Source: Macrostomum hystrix (taxonomy: Eukaryota; Platyhelminthes; Macrostomidae). Taken from it: DNA of 64,000 nucleotides. Positions 1 to 12,000 of the stretch are shown one piece after another. The stretch lies in assembly GCA_950097015.1 (NCBI GenBank), contig CATNEN010000039.1, forward strand, positions 8,966,001 to 9,030,000, read 5' to 3'. Positions within the stretch are counted from its first letter, which is position 1, and every line of letters starts with the position of its first letter. Under the pieces are notes generated by a model, which saw only the letters and a list, made by a program, of their open reading frames with translations, made no database searches and was not told the DNA's origin. The translations under genes and the position numbers were made by a program.

Positions 1-3000
1 TCTCGGCCTGCTGTCAAGAATGGAGAACATCACCCAGGCCACTGTGTACAAGAACCCCATGGATCTGCACGTCATGGTCACCGCAGTGGACAATTTTGCC
101 ACGGCCTGGGTGAGGACTCGGTTGACCAAGCAATGTCTATGGCCTCTAATCTTATCAATTTTTCTAGTGAAATATCAGGCGATTCTAATCCTATTTTCTC
201 GTTGCAGAAAAAGTCGTGCACATCGCCCAGAATGCAACGGACAAACCTCACAGCTCTCAGGCAGCTGTTCGATGTGAGATTGTCAGCGATTTCACCTTTT
301 TACATCGATTGCTAATGCTATTGTGTACAGCTCTTCAGTCATACGACCGCCCAACCATGTTTTCTCTAAGCCCAGTCTATGTACCGTCTATTTCTCTTAC
401 CCCCACTTTGTCTATGGTCAGTGGTGACCAAGGTCTGACCCTGAGCTCGATTCCGCGGTGAGGCCACATTAAATTGGGGCGCAGCCGCGGAGAAGGCTTG
501 GGGGCTTGTCCTGCAATTTACATCCTTGAAGGCCAAACTCCAAGGCACAGTCAGAGTGTACACTGCCTGATGAGAGTCAGGGCAGCTGTACACATCTGTG
601 TGCGCGTGTGCTCAGGAGTCAGCGAGAACTGCCTCCTCGCTGGCTGCGGGTCTAGTATCATCAAGTGATTTACCATTGCCCGCAGCCCTCCAGTTATTAT
701 TATTATTTTATTTTTTGTTATGGTCTGTATACTTTTTCATTTTCCATTATTAAAAGCGTTTTTACTACTGAGGCACTGATTGTGTACGAGTAGTATGTGA
801 CAAGAACAATTCAGAAAATAGACTGTGTGTTACAGACTATTCTGCGGCTGAGCAACAATCTGATGTCAGGTCAGAACATGGCCGCCTGGAACCTCACCCG
901 CCACCCGGGCCAGGAGAGCTGGCATCTGCTGTCCAACTTGCACACCGTGTTCTCGCTATACGTCTCCGAGATTTACACCTCCAAGGTGACCCAGCATCCG
1001 ATGGAGAGGCTCAGCTCAAAGAGGTTGGACTTGTTCGACATGAACTCCTTCTTCAGCGGAGAGAACATCAGTAAGAAATATTTATTTGACTGGTTTCCCA
1101 GAGAAATAGGTTCCCAGTAGTTCCCAGAGACGGATTTCCCGAGTTCTAAAAAAGCAACTGAAGCTCTAGCTCTAAAAATAGAAACGTCAGATTGCTAACT
1201 GACGTCACTCAGTTCCGAGGCACATGTGGGAAGGAGAATCGTAGGACAGTCGGACTTGCTGCTAAAAAATAGAACAAGAATCAATTAAACACGCTCAATG
1301 TACGTTCGGATCACGTCAAACAGGCACTCCAAGCCAGCGAAAAAGCTGAAAAAGAGGACCGAACAAGGGCAAGTCTTGGTAAATAAGGAGAACGAAGTTA
1401 TTCTGCGCCAATAATTTTAACTGCGCCTAGCTGCAAGGGGTCTAAGCCTAGTCATGGGACTAGTGACTAACTTTTTAACATACGTGTAACTTCGGTAGAC
1501 TGCCAATCTGAATTCTTATGTGGAGGGGGTTGGTGTTGTTTGGGGTGGTCGCTCTCTCATTGGCTGGCAGCACCCCAGCCTTCTACCCCGCCATCTCCCC
1601 ACCAATGAGAGAACGACTACCCCAGACACCAAACCCCTCCGTCAATAAACAGATTTACAGCATATTGTAGTCATGTATTTTCTGTTTTCGCCCTATCTTG
1701 CTTACGGTAGATACTTAGCCCGGCTAAAATTAACTTTCGACTCAAACTTCCAGTCGTCAAGGTGACGGCCTTCGATCCAGACAAATTCCTCGGTGACGCC
1801 CTGCCGGACACGGCCGACGAAAAGAAGATGGACGCCTTCGCTGTGCAGCTGGGTGGCATCGGTGTTGACAAGGACATCTTCAGGAACATGAGCCTGCTGG
1901 CTGAGCTGTACGACGGTGCCACCAGGCTGGACATGCAGGCCGCACCGGGTAAGAAAAAATATTTCTCAGAAACTATGGCGTTGTGAAACAGAAGACGACT
2001 TGTTGATTTCCTTCCTTATTGAAATTTCTCAGCAATGTACATCAGCATCCTTGCCATGTATCCGTTTGGAGATCGCCTGCTCCCGCATGTCCACCTGATG
2101 GCGGATTGGAAGCGCACGTGAGTTTCTAGAGAAAACAGTTTTTAGTATATTAGACTAGTAAATTACTACCCCCTCGAAATAAAATTTGACCATGAAGAGA
2201 CAAATTTTCGCTTCCAGCCTTGGAGCCATGTCCCACGTTGAGGACAATGTTAATAGCGCCATCTATCACGTGCTGCTGTTTCGCAATAATCGCGAAGTGC
2301 TCAAAGGACTCACTGTACCAATTAAAGCTAGGCTGAGATACACGAATGTAAGTCATTTTTCGCAGTTAAACTCGATAAATTTAATTTAGTGGTCGTCAGC
2401 ATGTTTCAATATTTAATCCATACGTTGTTGAAAGGTGCCGTACGCTCGTATTATATGATTGGTTAACCAAGCAGGTTTGCCGCTATTAGCTCAGGGCGGT
2501 CAATTAACACCAGAAATACCACAGGGGGGTATTTCAAATACCCGCATTTTTTATTTTCTGTATCTCCTAAAATATTTAACTCATCGCCTTCAAAATCCAT
2601 ATTACGGGCTAGGATTTTCCGCTCTATCCGATAACAAAAACTTCCAGAATCATAAAAATCTACATCTTTTGAGATATTCGAATAATTCTCGTCAGGGTGT
2701 CTAGTAGCGAAACCACCAATATAGGCAGGTTTTTCTGCTCGCAAAATTTTGTAAAGTAACGATGTCGCCTATTAATATTGATTATATTGTGTTGATTAAA
2801 TTGTTAATTTTTATTATAATGAACCTATGCGGATTCGTCTTATAGGTTAACAGGGAAATATCAGTTGTCCTTGTCACAAGGGTCTTCGACAAGAATGGCT
2901 GTCGGACGGCTTTGAAAGTTAGTATTTGAAATACCCAGTCGTAACAATTTGTTAAGGGACTTTCAAGGAACAGCTTTCTTTGTCCAAAAGCGATGTTAAT

Positions 3001-6000
3001 GAATAAGTGTTACCAATAGGAATGTCCAAGTAAGTCTAAAAGTTGGCACGTACTTACAATAATCTATTTTTATTTTTGACTTTTTCATCTTGCTTCTAAA
3101 AATAGCAACAGACGCTCGTATACAGACGGGGTGTTTCCAAAGGTAGCTCTAATTCGCGTGCCTCTAAAAATAGATAATTGGCCGCAGAGAAAATGCTGCT
3201 AGGAGAAAAGCTTACTGCTTTAAGAAAATCATTGACGCATTATTGAGCCTTGACAGTTGTTCCCTAATTTTCAGAAAGTTAACATCTCTGATGTTAAATG
3301 TGTTCGTCTAACTTTTCACGACAAGTGAGTCTATCACTGTTCTTAAATGGTTGCTTTTTTTCTTTCATTTCACACTCACAATTCACGACTGCTGTGAGGC
3401 ACAGACCTTCGAAAACCGCTTAGAGAGCTCTTCGCAGAGTTTCTCAGTTTTAAGCAAAAGCACCAGATTTTACTATTTTATGTATTAGCAAAAGTCTGCG
3501 GCGCAGATGACAATGGTCCTCTGAATGCTCCTTCTTATTATTGTGCGCATGTCGACGTTAGACTGTATTAGTGTCTTAAATGTCCCGCCTGCAGATCTAG
3601 AAAATTTGAAACCAATTTCAAACAGACTGTGGTTCGTTCACACTTGTCTAAAAACTCATTCGAAAAAAATATTCCAGAATTCCGAACAGGTAAGTGGCTC
3701 CGTCTTTTTTTGAGTATTTTTGGCAAAAAAATTGGCGCGCACCGCCGCACAGCAGCCTGTCTTTGTAGTCTTTGTCTTTGTCGTTATGGCAATTTTCACT
3801 TCTTCTGCACTTTTATTTTCTGTTTCTCTGGCTTCGCGTTTCGACTGCGAAAACTTCTGCCGAATTCTAACCGAAAATTGATTTGAAGTGAATTCCAAAT
3901 ATCATTTTTTCTAGCAGAAATATTGTAGATAGCAATCAGTTAATCAAAGGCGAAAGTCATTCACACATCATATTTTAATACATTGGATAGAAAAATTGGA
4001 AGCATATATTTATTTATTTATTTATTGATTATTTACTTTCCATCTTAGCACTTTGCGCTTTAACATTCGAGAAGGAAAAATTAGAATCAGCTGATTGATC
4101 ACTGGTTGAAATAGATTTTAGTTTGATTGGTAGTCAATAACAATGTGTCCCTCTGTCAATATGTCACTCTGTCAATATGTCACTCTGTCAATATGTCACT
4201 CTGTCAATATGTCCCTCTGTCAATATGTCACCCTGTCAATATGTCACTCTGTCAATATGTCACTCTGTCAATATGTCCCTCTGTCAATATGTCACTCTGT
4301 CAATATGTCACTCTGTCAATATGTCACTCTGTCTATTTGTCACTCTGTCAATGTGTCACTCTGTCAATTTGTCACTCTGTCAATGTGTCACTCTGTCAAT
4401 ATGTCACTCTGTCAATATGTCACTCTGTCAATATGTCACTCTGTCAATTTGTCACTCTGTCAATATGTCACTCTGTCAATATGTCACTCTGTCAATTTGT
4501 CACTCTGTCAATATGTCACTCTGTCAATATGTCACTCTGTCAATTTGTCACTCTGTAAATATGTCACTCTGTCAATGTGTCACTCTGTCAATATGTCACT
4601 CTGTCAATATGTCGCTCTGTCAATATGTCACTCTGTCAATTTGTCACTCTGTAAATATGTCACTCTGTCAATGTGTCACTCTGTCAATGTGTCACTCTGT
4701 CAATATGTCACTCTCAATATCTCACTCTGTCAATATGTCACTCTGTCAATATGTCGCTCTGTCAATATGTCACTCTGTCAATTTGTCACTCTGTAAATAT
4801 GTCACTCTGTCAATGTGTCACTCTGTCAATGTGTCACTCTGTCAATATGTCACTCTCAATATCTCACTCTGTCAAGTTTTCACTGTCAATTCGTCACTCT
4901 GTCAATATGTCACTCCGTCAGTTTGTCACTCTATTATTTTCTAATCCCGAATTATTCCCGAGCAGCTTCTGATTTCTTACCTGCATTTCCGTTCCATCTA
5001 ATATCTTATTTACTAGACTAGTGTCTCTGAAGTAATTTTTGGTTCAATCAAATTTGAATTGAGTTTGCCTATATTATTAGAAAATGTCCACAGACCAGTC
5101 CACCCGCACTGCAATGTCCAGGGAGGACTCGCATTGGACTCAGCGCGGCTGTTGGGTTGAGAAGGCCGGCGAAGATTTCGTGCGCTGCGCCTGCAATACT
5201 ACTGGCCTGCTGGCTATTACTACTGATATGTACAACAATAATGTGAGATGGTCTATTCACCTGTACAATATGTTGATTAATTTAGTTCCTTTGTTTCATA
5301 AGGTGTGTTCGTCAATATTTAGTCGCAAACGATAACGCAAGCTAACAGCCTGGACAAAGACCAGTTTGAGTTAAACACTACTCCAGAAATTTGAGCTAGT
5401 TTGATGTGCTGGTCCATATCGTTGTCCTTCGAAAGCTCACTTTGAAGTTCGTTTTAGATTAGCAAAAAATGTAACCAAATCACACTCCCAGTGTGGCTAC
5501 TTAGTCAGTTGAGCTGTCAGTAGTGTAGTTTGCGCATTGTCACTATTTTAAAATGGCTTGGAGAAAACTAGAATTTTAGGTGACAGGCAACGTTTTTTAA
5601 CCGATGTCAAAGAACTTCGAGTTATCATACTGAAATTAACAAAAACTTTAACTGGTTTGTTTATTTACCTTTTCTGTTCCGTTTCGACTGACCCGCGCGG
5701 TGAATTTTTGTACACTTTCCGTTTAAGCCTAACCTTTTTTTAACCGTAACACCATGACACCTGTAATTAACAGATCTCATACTATTTATTTATCAAAAGC
5801 CAACTTTGAAACCCAGTTCTTCCTTTCTGGTTTTATTTTACCTTTCATTTAGCTAACTCTACTAGCCCCACCTAAAGCTGATGGCCTGTTTACAGTGTTG
5901 CTTTTCAATTTGTTTAACATGCACCTATAAATATTAAACCAGAATCAATCGAGAAAATATAATTCTCAGGAACTTATGCTATGGAAATTAATCTAACTGA

Positions 6001-9000
6001 AGGGGGCTGAGCGGCAGAGCTGTCTAACGCGTTCGCCTCTCGCACCAAGGTCCCTGAGCTCGATTCCGCGGCGAGGCCACATTCATTTGGTGCGCAGCCG
6101 CGGAGAGAATTGGCTTGGAGGGCTTGTCGTGCAATTGACGCCCTTGAGGGCCAACCTCCTAGGCACAGTGAGAGTGTACACTGCCTGATGAGAGTCAGGG
6201 CAGATGTACACACCTGTGTGTGTGCCTCATTACTGTATTTGTGTGCGTGTGTGCTCAGGAGTCAGCGAAATGGGCAGAATTGCTTCCTCACTGGCTACGG
6301 GTCTAGTGTCACTAAACGGTGTGCCATCGCCCACAGCCCTCCTGTAAGGATTAATTAGTCTGACAGGTTATGTTTTAACGCAAGTTAATGTAACGAAGGA
6401 TTTTAGATTATAGCGGAAGTTATTTCACCACAAAATTGTTTCAAAGAATTTACTCATATAAATATTTTAACGGACTTTTTTAGCGAAGTTATCGAATATG
6501 ATCTCATACTTGGCTGTGAAAACTGGCTTTCACCACAAGTTTCAACGGGTATTTCGTCTAAAATGATATTTTTAAGAAAAATACCTTTACGCCTTTGTGT
6601 CCGATTCCACTAACTCCTAGAAGAGAAAGCGGTGTGGTTTTTCAATAACTTTTTTGCTTCAATGTGAACAAACTCTTCTGCTTTCAGAGAAATTGGCTTG
6701 ACCAGGTAACATGAGTAGGGAATGGCGATCACACCCGCCTGTTTTGCCAGTCACCAAATTATTCATTCCCGAGTTCCACTCTAGACATTTGACATTCTGT
6801 CGTGGCAGAAAGATTGGAACTGAATTGGAGCCTCACACACCTTTTCTATGGGACTATTCTTTTGCATGCTTTACCGTGCTCATTTTTTTATGTGACGAAA
6901 TATTCCCCAGATTTTAGAAAATGAGTATGACGAAAAAACTGAGATTCCGCATGCACAGTATTGATTGAGCATAAATCAGTGTCTCTTATTAGAAGTTCAT
7001 TAGTTTTCATCGCGTTTCGCAAGTCAAAAGTGTTCCGATTTTAAAAAGGTGCGAAAATGAGTAATCAGCGCGCTAATTAGACTACTTCAAGTAGAAACAA
7101 AAGCGCACGCGAACGATAAGTCTAGATTTATCAGAGATGCCTCCTTCTTGGGTGCCAAGCAATGAATTTTTTAACAAATTCGCATTACATCCTTACGATG
7201 TAACTAATATTACATTTTAAGGTAACCACTGCGTTCTATCTAATCTGTCTCTAAAGATCTTTATTCTGACATTGTCATCACTTCTTAGTCAATATACTTG
7301 CCTAGTCTGTTAGAGCCCTTGCCATCAGCTGCAACTGACAATCCCCACACGCCAGCTGCGCAAACCTTTCAGCTTTGATCCCAGCTTCGATTCCCGATTG
7401 CTTGTTGCGAGCACACCTGTTCTGCACCCTCGAATAACTGAAGTTGTAACTCGGTTAGACTCTACTGTGAAATATGATAATGAGCTGTTATATATCATAA
7501 TGAGCTGTTAGATATGATAATGAGCTGTTAGATATGATAATGAGCTGTTAGATATGATAATGAGCTGTTAGATATCATAATGAGCTGTTAGATATCATAA
7601 TGAGCTGTTAGATATGATAATGAGCTGTTAGATATGATAATGAGCTGTTAGATAAGACAATGAGCTGTTAGATGTGATAATGAGCTGTTATATATCATAA
7701 TGAGCTGTTAGATATGATAATGAGCTGTTATATATCATAATGAGCTGTTAGATATGATAATGAGCTAATAGATATCATAATGAGCTGTTATATATCATAA
7801 TGAGCTGTTAGATATGATAATGAGCTGTTAGATATGATAATGAGCTGTTAGATATGATAATGAGCTGTTAGATATCATAATGAGCTGTTAGATATCATAA
7901 TGAGCTGTTAGATATCATAATGAGCTGTTAGATATCATAATGAGCTGTTAGATATGATATTGAGCTGTTAGATGTGATAATGAGCTGTTAGATATCATAA
8001 AAAGCTGTTAGATAAGGTTCTAAGCTGTTAGATAAGGTTCTGAGCTATTAGATGTGATAATGAGCTGTTAGATATGATAAAAAGCTGTTAGATAAGGTTC
8101 TAAGCTGTTAGATAAGGTTCTGAGCTGTTAGATATTATCAGCATGTGTTAGAAATCGTACCTATTATTAGATACTAGGGATGTTCTACAAAGTTCGAATG
8201 TGTTAGATCTTTGGAGTTGTGTGAACAGTTGCATCGCAGAGCCTTCTCTTCCCTGGATTTCTCACTCGGAGGCCCACAGAGAGCTGGGTGCGCTCTAGTC
8301 GCCAGTTTTGTACCATAGACAGTTCGCTGGAACCCATGCATAAGCAGTAAATAATACATGTATTAGTAAAGCATGTTCAATATGAAATTGTCAATTTAAT
8401 TCGTGCTTTTTCGAAGCTTTTTCTCGGGCCGGAACCGATGAGATGATTTCGAAATCGAGATTGTGTCAATCAGTTTTGTGCCTCAATTTTGTGCTCTAAA
8501 TAATTATTATAGACTCCAGTTTTACTGCATATTAAATCGGAGACTTCTGCAAAGTGACAGTCTCTTTTATTTTAATCAGAAGAAGTAAATATGTATGAAA
8601 TCTTGTGTGACGAACAAGTTGTGGCATCACTGGCAACGGAAGTAAAGCAACAGGCCTCAGGTGTTCCAGACTGAAATTTCCCTTTGAAATTTATTTCCAG
8701 CTAAATCGAACCAAGGACGTCATCAAGCTGCTTGCCTATCCGTCCTACATCGGCTGCGGGGTATCCTCCATTCTCTGCCTAACGACCTGCGTTCTGCTGT
8801 TCTACTTCAGGTACAGTGACCAATTCCATGTCTAACATGTAAGGATTCCATGTCTAACATGTTGGATTCCATGTCTAACATGTTGGATTCCATGTCTAAC
8901 ATGTAAGGATTCCATATCTAACATGTTGGATTCCATGTCTAACATGTTGGATTCCATGTCTAACATGTTGGATTCCATGTCTAACATGTAAGGATTCCAT

Positions 9001-12000
9001 ATCTAACATGTTGGATTCCATGTCTAACATGTTGGATTCCATGTCTAACATGTAAGGATTCCATATCTAACATGTTGGATTCCATGTCTAACATGTTGGA
9101 TTCTATGTCTAACATGTTGGATTCCATGTCTAACATGTTGGATTCCATGTCTAACATGTTGGATTCCATATCTAACATGTAAGGATTCCATGTCTAACAT
9201 GTTGGATTCCATATCTAACATGTAAGGATTCCATGTCTAACATGTTGGATTCCATGTCTAACATGTTGGATTCCATGTCTAACATGTAAGGATTCCATAT
9301 CTAACATGTTGGATTCCATGTCTAACATGTTGGATTCCATGTCTAACATGTTGGATTCCATGTCTAACATGTAAGGATTCCATATCTAACATGTTGGATT
9401 CCATGTCTAACATGTTGGATTCCATGTCTAACATGTAAGGATTCCATATCTAACATGTTGGATTCCATGTCTAACATGTTGGATTCTATGTCTAACATGT
9501 TGGATTCCATGTCTAACATGTTGGATTCCATGTCTAACATGTTGGATTCCATATCTAACATGTAAGGATTCCATGTCTAACATGTTGGATTCCATATCTA
9601 ACATGTAAGGATTCCATGTCTAACATGTTGGATTCCATGTCTAACATGTTGGATTCCATATCTAACATGTAAGGATTCCACGTCTAACATTTTTGATTCC
9701 CTGTCTAATATGTTGGATTCCATGTCTAACATGTTAGATTCCATGTCCAACATGGTAAAATCCATGCATAACATGTCAAAATGCATTTCTAACATGTTGA
9801 CTTCAATTTTGTAAAAATTACCGAACCAAATTTGTGCATTTTATTTCTTTTAAGGACTTCGTCAAACACTGCGAAAATTCATCAGAATTTTTCATTGGCC
9901 ATTGTCTGCGGCCAGCTGGTCTTTGTGTTCGGCATCGACAAGCTGAAACCGGAGGTAACAGGGATTCTAATCATATCTAACTGGATTCTAATCATATCTG
10001 ACAGGATTCTAATCATATCTAACAGGATTCTGATCATATCTAACTGGATTCTAATCATATCTAACTGGATTCTAATCATATCTAACTGGATTCTAATCAT
10101 ATCTAACTGGATTCTAATCATATCTAACTGGATTCTAATCATATCTAACAGGATTCTAATCATATCTAACAGGTCTCTGATCATATCTGACAGGATTCTA
10201 ATCATATCTAACTGGATTCTAATCATATCTAACTGGATTCTAATCATATCTAACTGGATTCTAATCATATCTAACTGGATTCTAATCATATCTAACAGGA
10301 TTATAATCATATCTAACAGGATTATAATCATATCTAACTGGATTCTAATCATATCTAACTGGATTCTAATCATATCTAACTGGATTCTAATCATATCTAA
10401 CTGGATTATAATCATATCTAACTGGATTCTAATCATATCTAACAGGATTATAATCATATCTAACAGGATTATAATCATATCTAACAGGTCTCTGATCATA
10501 TCTAACAGGATTCTAATCATATCTAACTGGATTCTAATCATATCTAACTGGATTCTAATCATATCTAACAGGATTCTAATCATATCTAACTGGATTCTAA
10601 TCATATCTAACTGGATTCTAATCATATCTAACTGGATTCTAATCATATCTAACTGGATTCTAATCATATCTAACTGGATTCTAATCATATCTAACTGGAT
10701 TCTAATCATATCTAACAGGATTATAATCATATCTAACTGGATTATAATCATATCTAACTGGATTCTAATCATATCTAACAGGTCTCTGATCATATCTAAC
10801 AGGATTCTAATCATATCTAACTGGATTCTAATCATATCTAACTGGATTCTAATCATATCTAACAGGATTCTAATCATATCTAACAGGATTCTAATCATAT
10901 CTAACTGGATTCTAATCATATCTAACAGGATTCTAATCATATCTGACAGGATTCTAATCATATCTAACAGGATTCTAATCATATCTAACAGGTCTCTGAT
11001 CATATCTAACAGGATTATAATCATATCTAACAGGATTCTAATCATATCTAACTGGATTCTAATCATATCTGACAGGATTCTAATCATATCTAACAGGATT
11101 CTGATCATATCTAACAGGATTATAATCATATCTAACAGGTCTCTGATCATATCTGACAGGATTCTAATCATATCTAACTGGATTCTAATCATATCTAACA
11201 GGATTCTAATCATATCTAACTGGATTCTAATCATATCTGACAGGATTCTAATCATATCTAACAGGATTCTAATCATATCTGACAGGATTCTAATCATATC
11301 TAACAGGATTCTAAGCATATCTAACAGGTTTCTAGTTATATCTAACAGGATTCTAATCATATCTAACAGGATTCTAAGCATATCTAACAGGTTTCTAGTT
11401 ATATCTAACAGGATTCTAATCATATCTAACAGGTTTCTAGTTATATCTAACAGGTTTCTAGTTATATCTAACAGGTTTCTTATGATATCTAACAGTATTC
11501 TAAGCATATCTAACAGGTTTCTAGTTATATCTAACAGGTTTCTAGTTATATCTAACAGGTTTCTAGTTATATCTAACAGGTTTCTAGTTATATCTAACAG
11601 GTTTCTAGTTATATCTAACAGGTTTCTTATGATATCTAACATATTTGTGTCTGTATTTCATCGAATTATTTTGAACTCACCGCAGGTCCTGTGTCACTCC
11701 ATGGCCATCCTCATCCACTACTTCTTTCTGGCCTCTTTCTCCTGGCTGATGAACGAGGCCTTCAACCTGTACATTGTGATCACTTACGCGGCTCACGCGC
11801 ACCAGGATGGCTCGGAGGAGGGCGGCATGTGGCGCTACTACCTCATCGGCTGGAGTGAGCCTTGGCTCGAGAGCCTACAGAGGGATTGAAGACCAATTTA
11901 ACCAGTCTCCCAAAATTAGGATAGACGTTGGCGGGGTGTTCAGACAGACCAAATGCGAAATCAAAATGACGTCACCCGAGTCATCTCTCGAAACATTTCA

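Noticed and set aside
4144-4932. CRISPR array
   Set aside because: Units abut directly with no unique spacers, the genome is eukaryotic and there are no cas genes. The same applies to every other array in the window.
9832-11889. A 685-codon plus frame and a 586-codon minus frame as genes
   Set aside because: They exist because the 21-bp unit has no stops. The plus frame is two receptor exons joined through an intron; the minus frame is repeat only.
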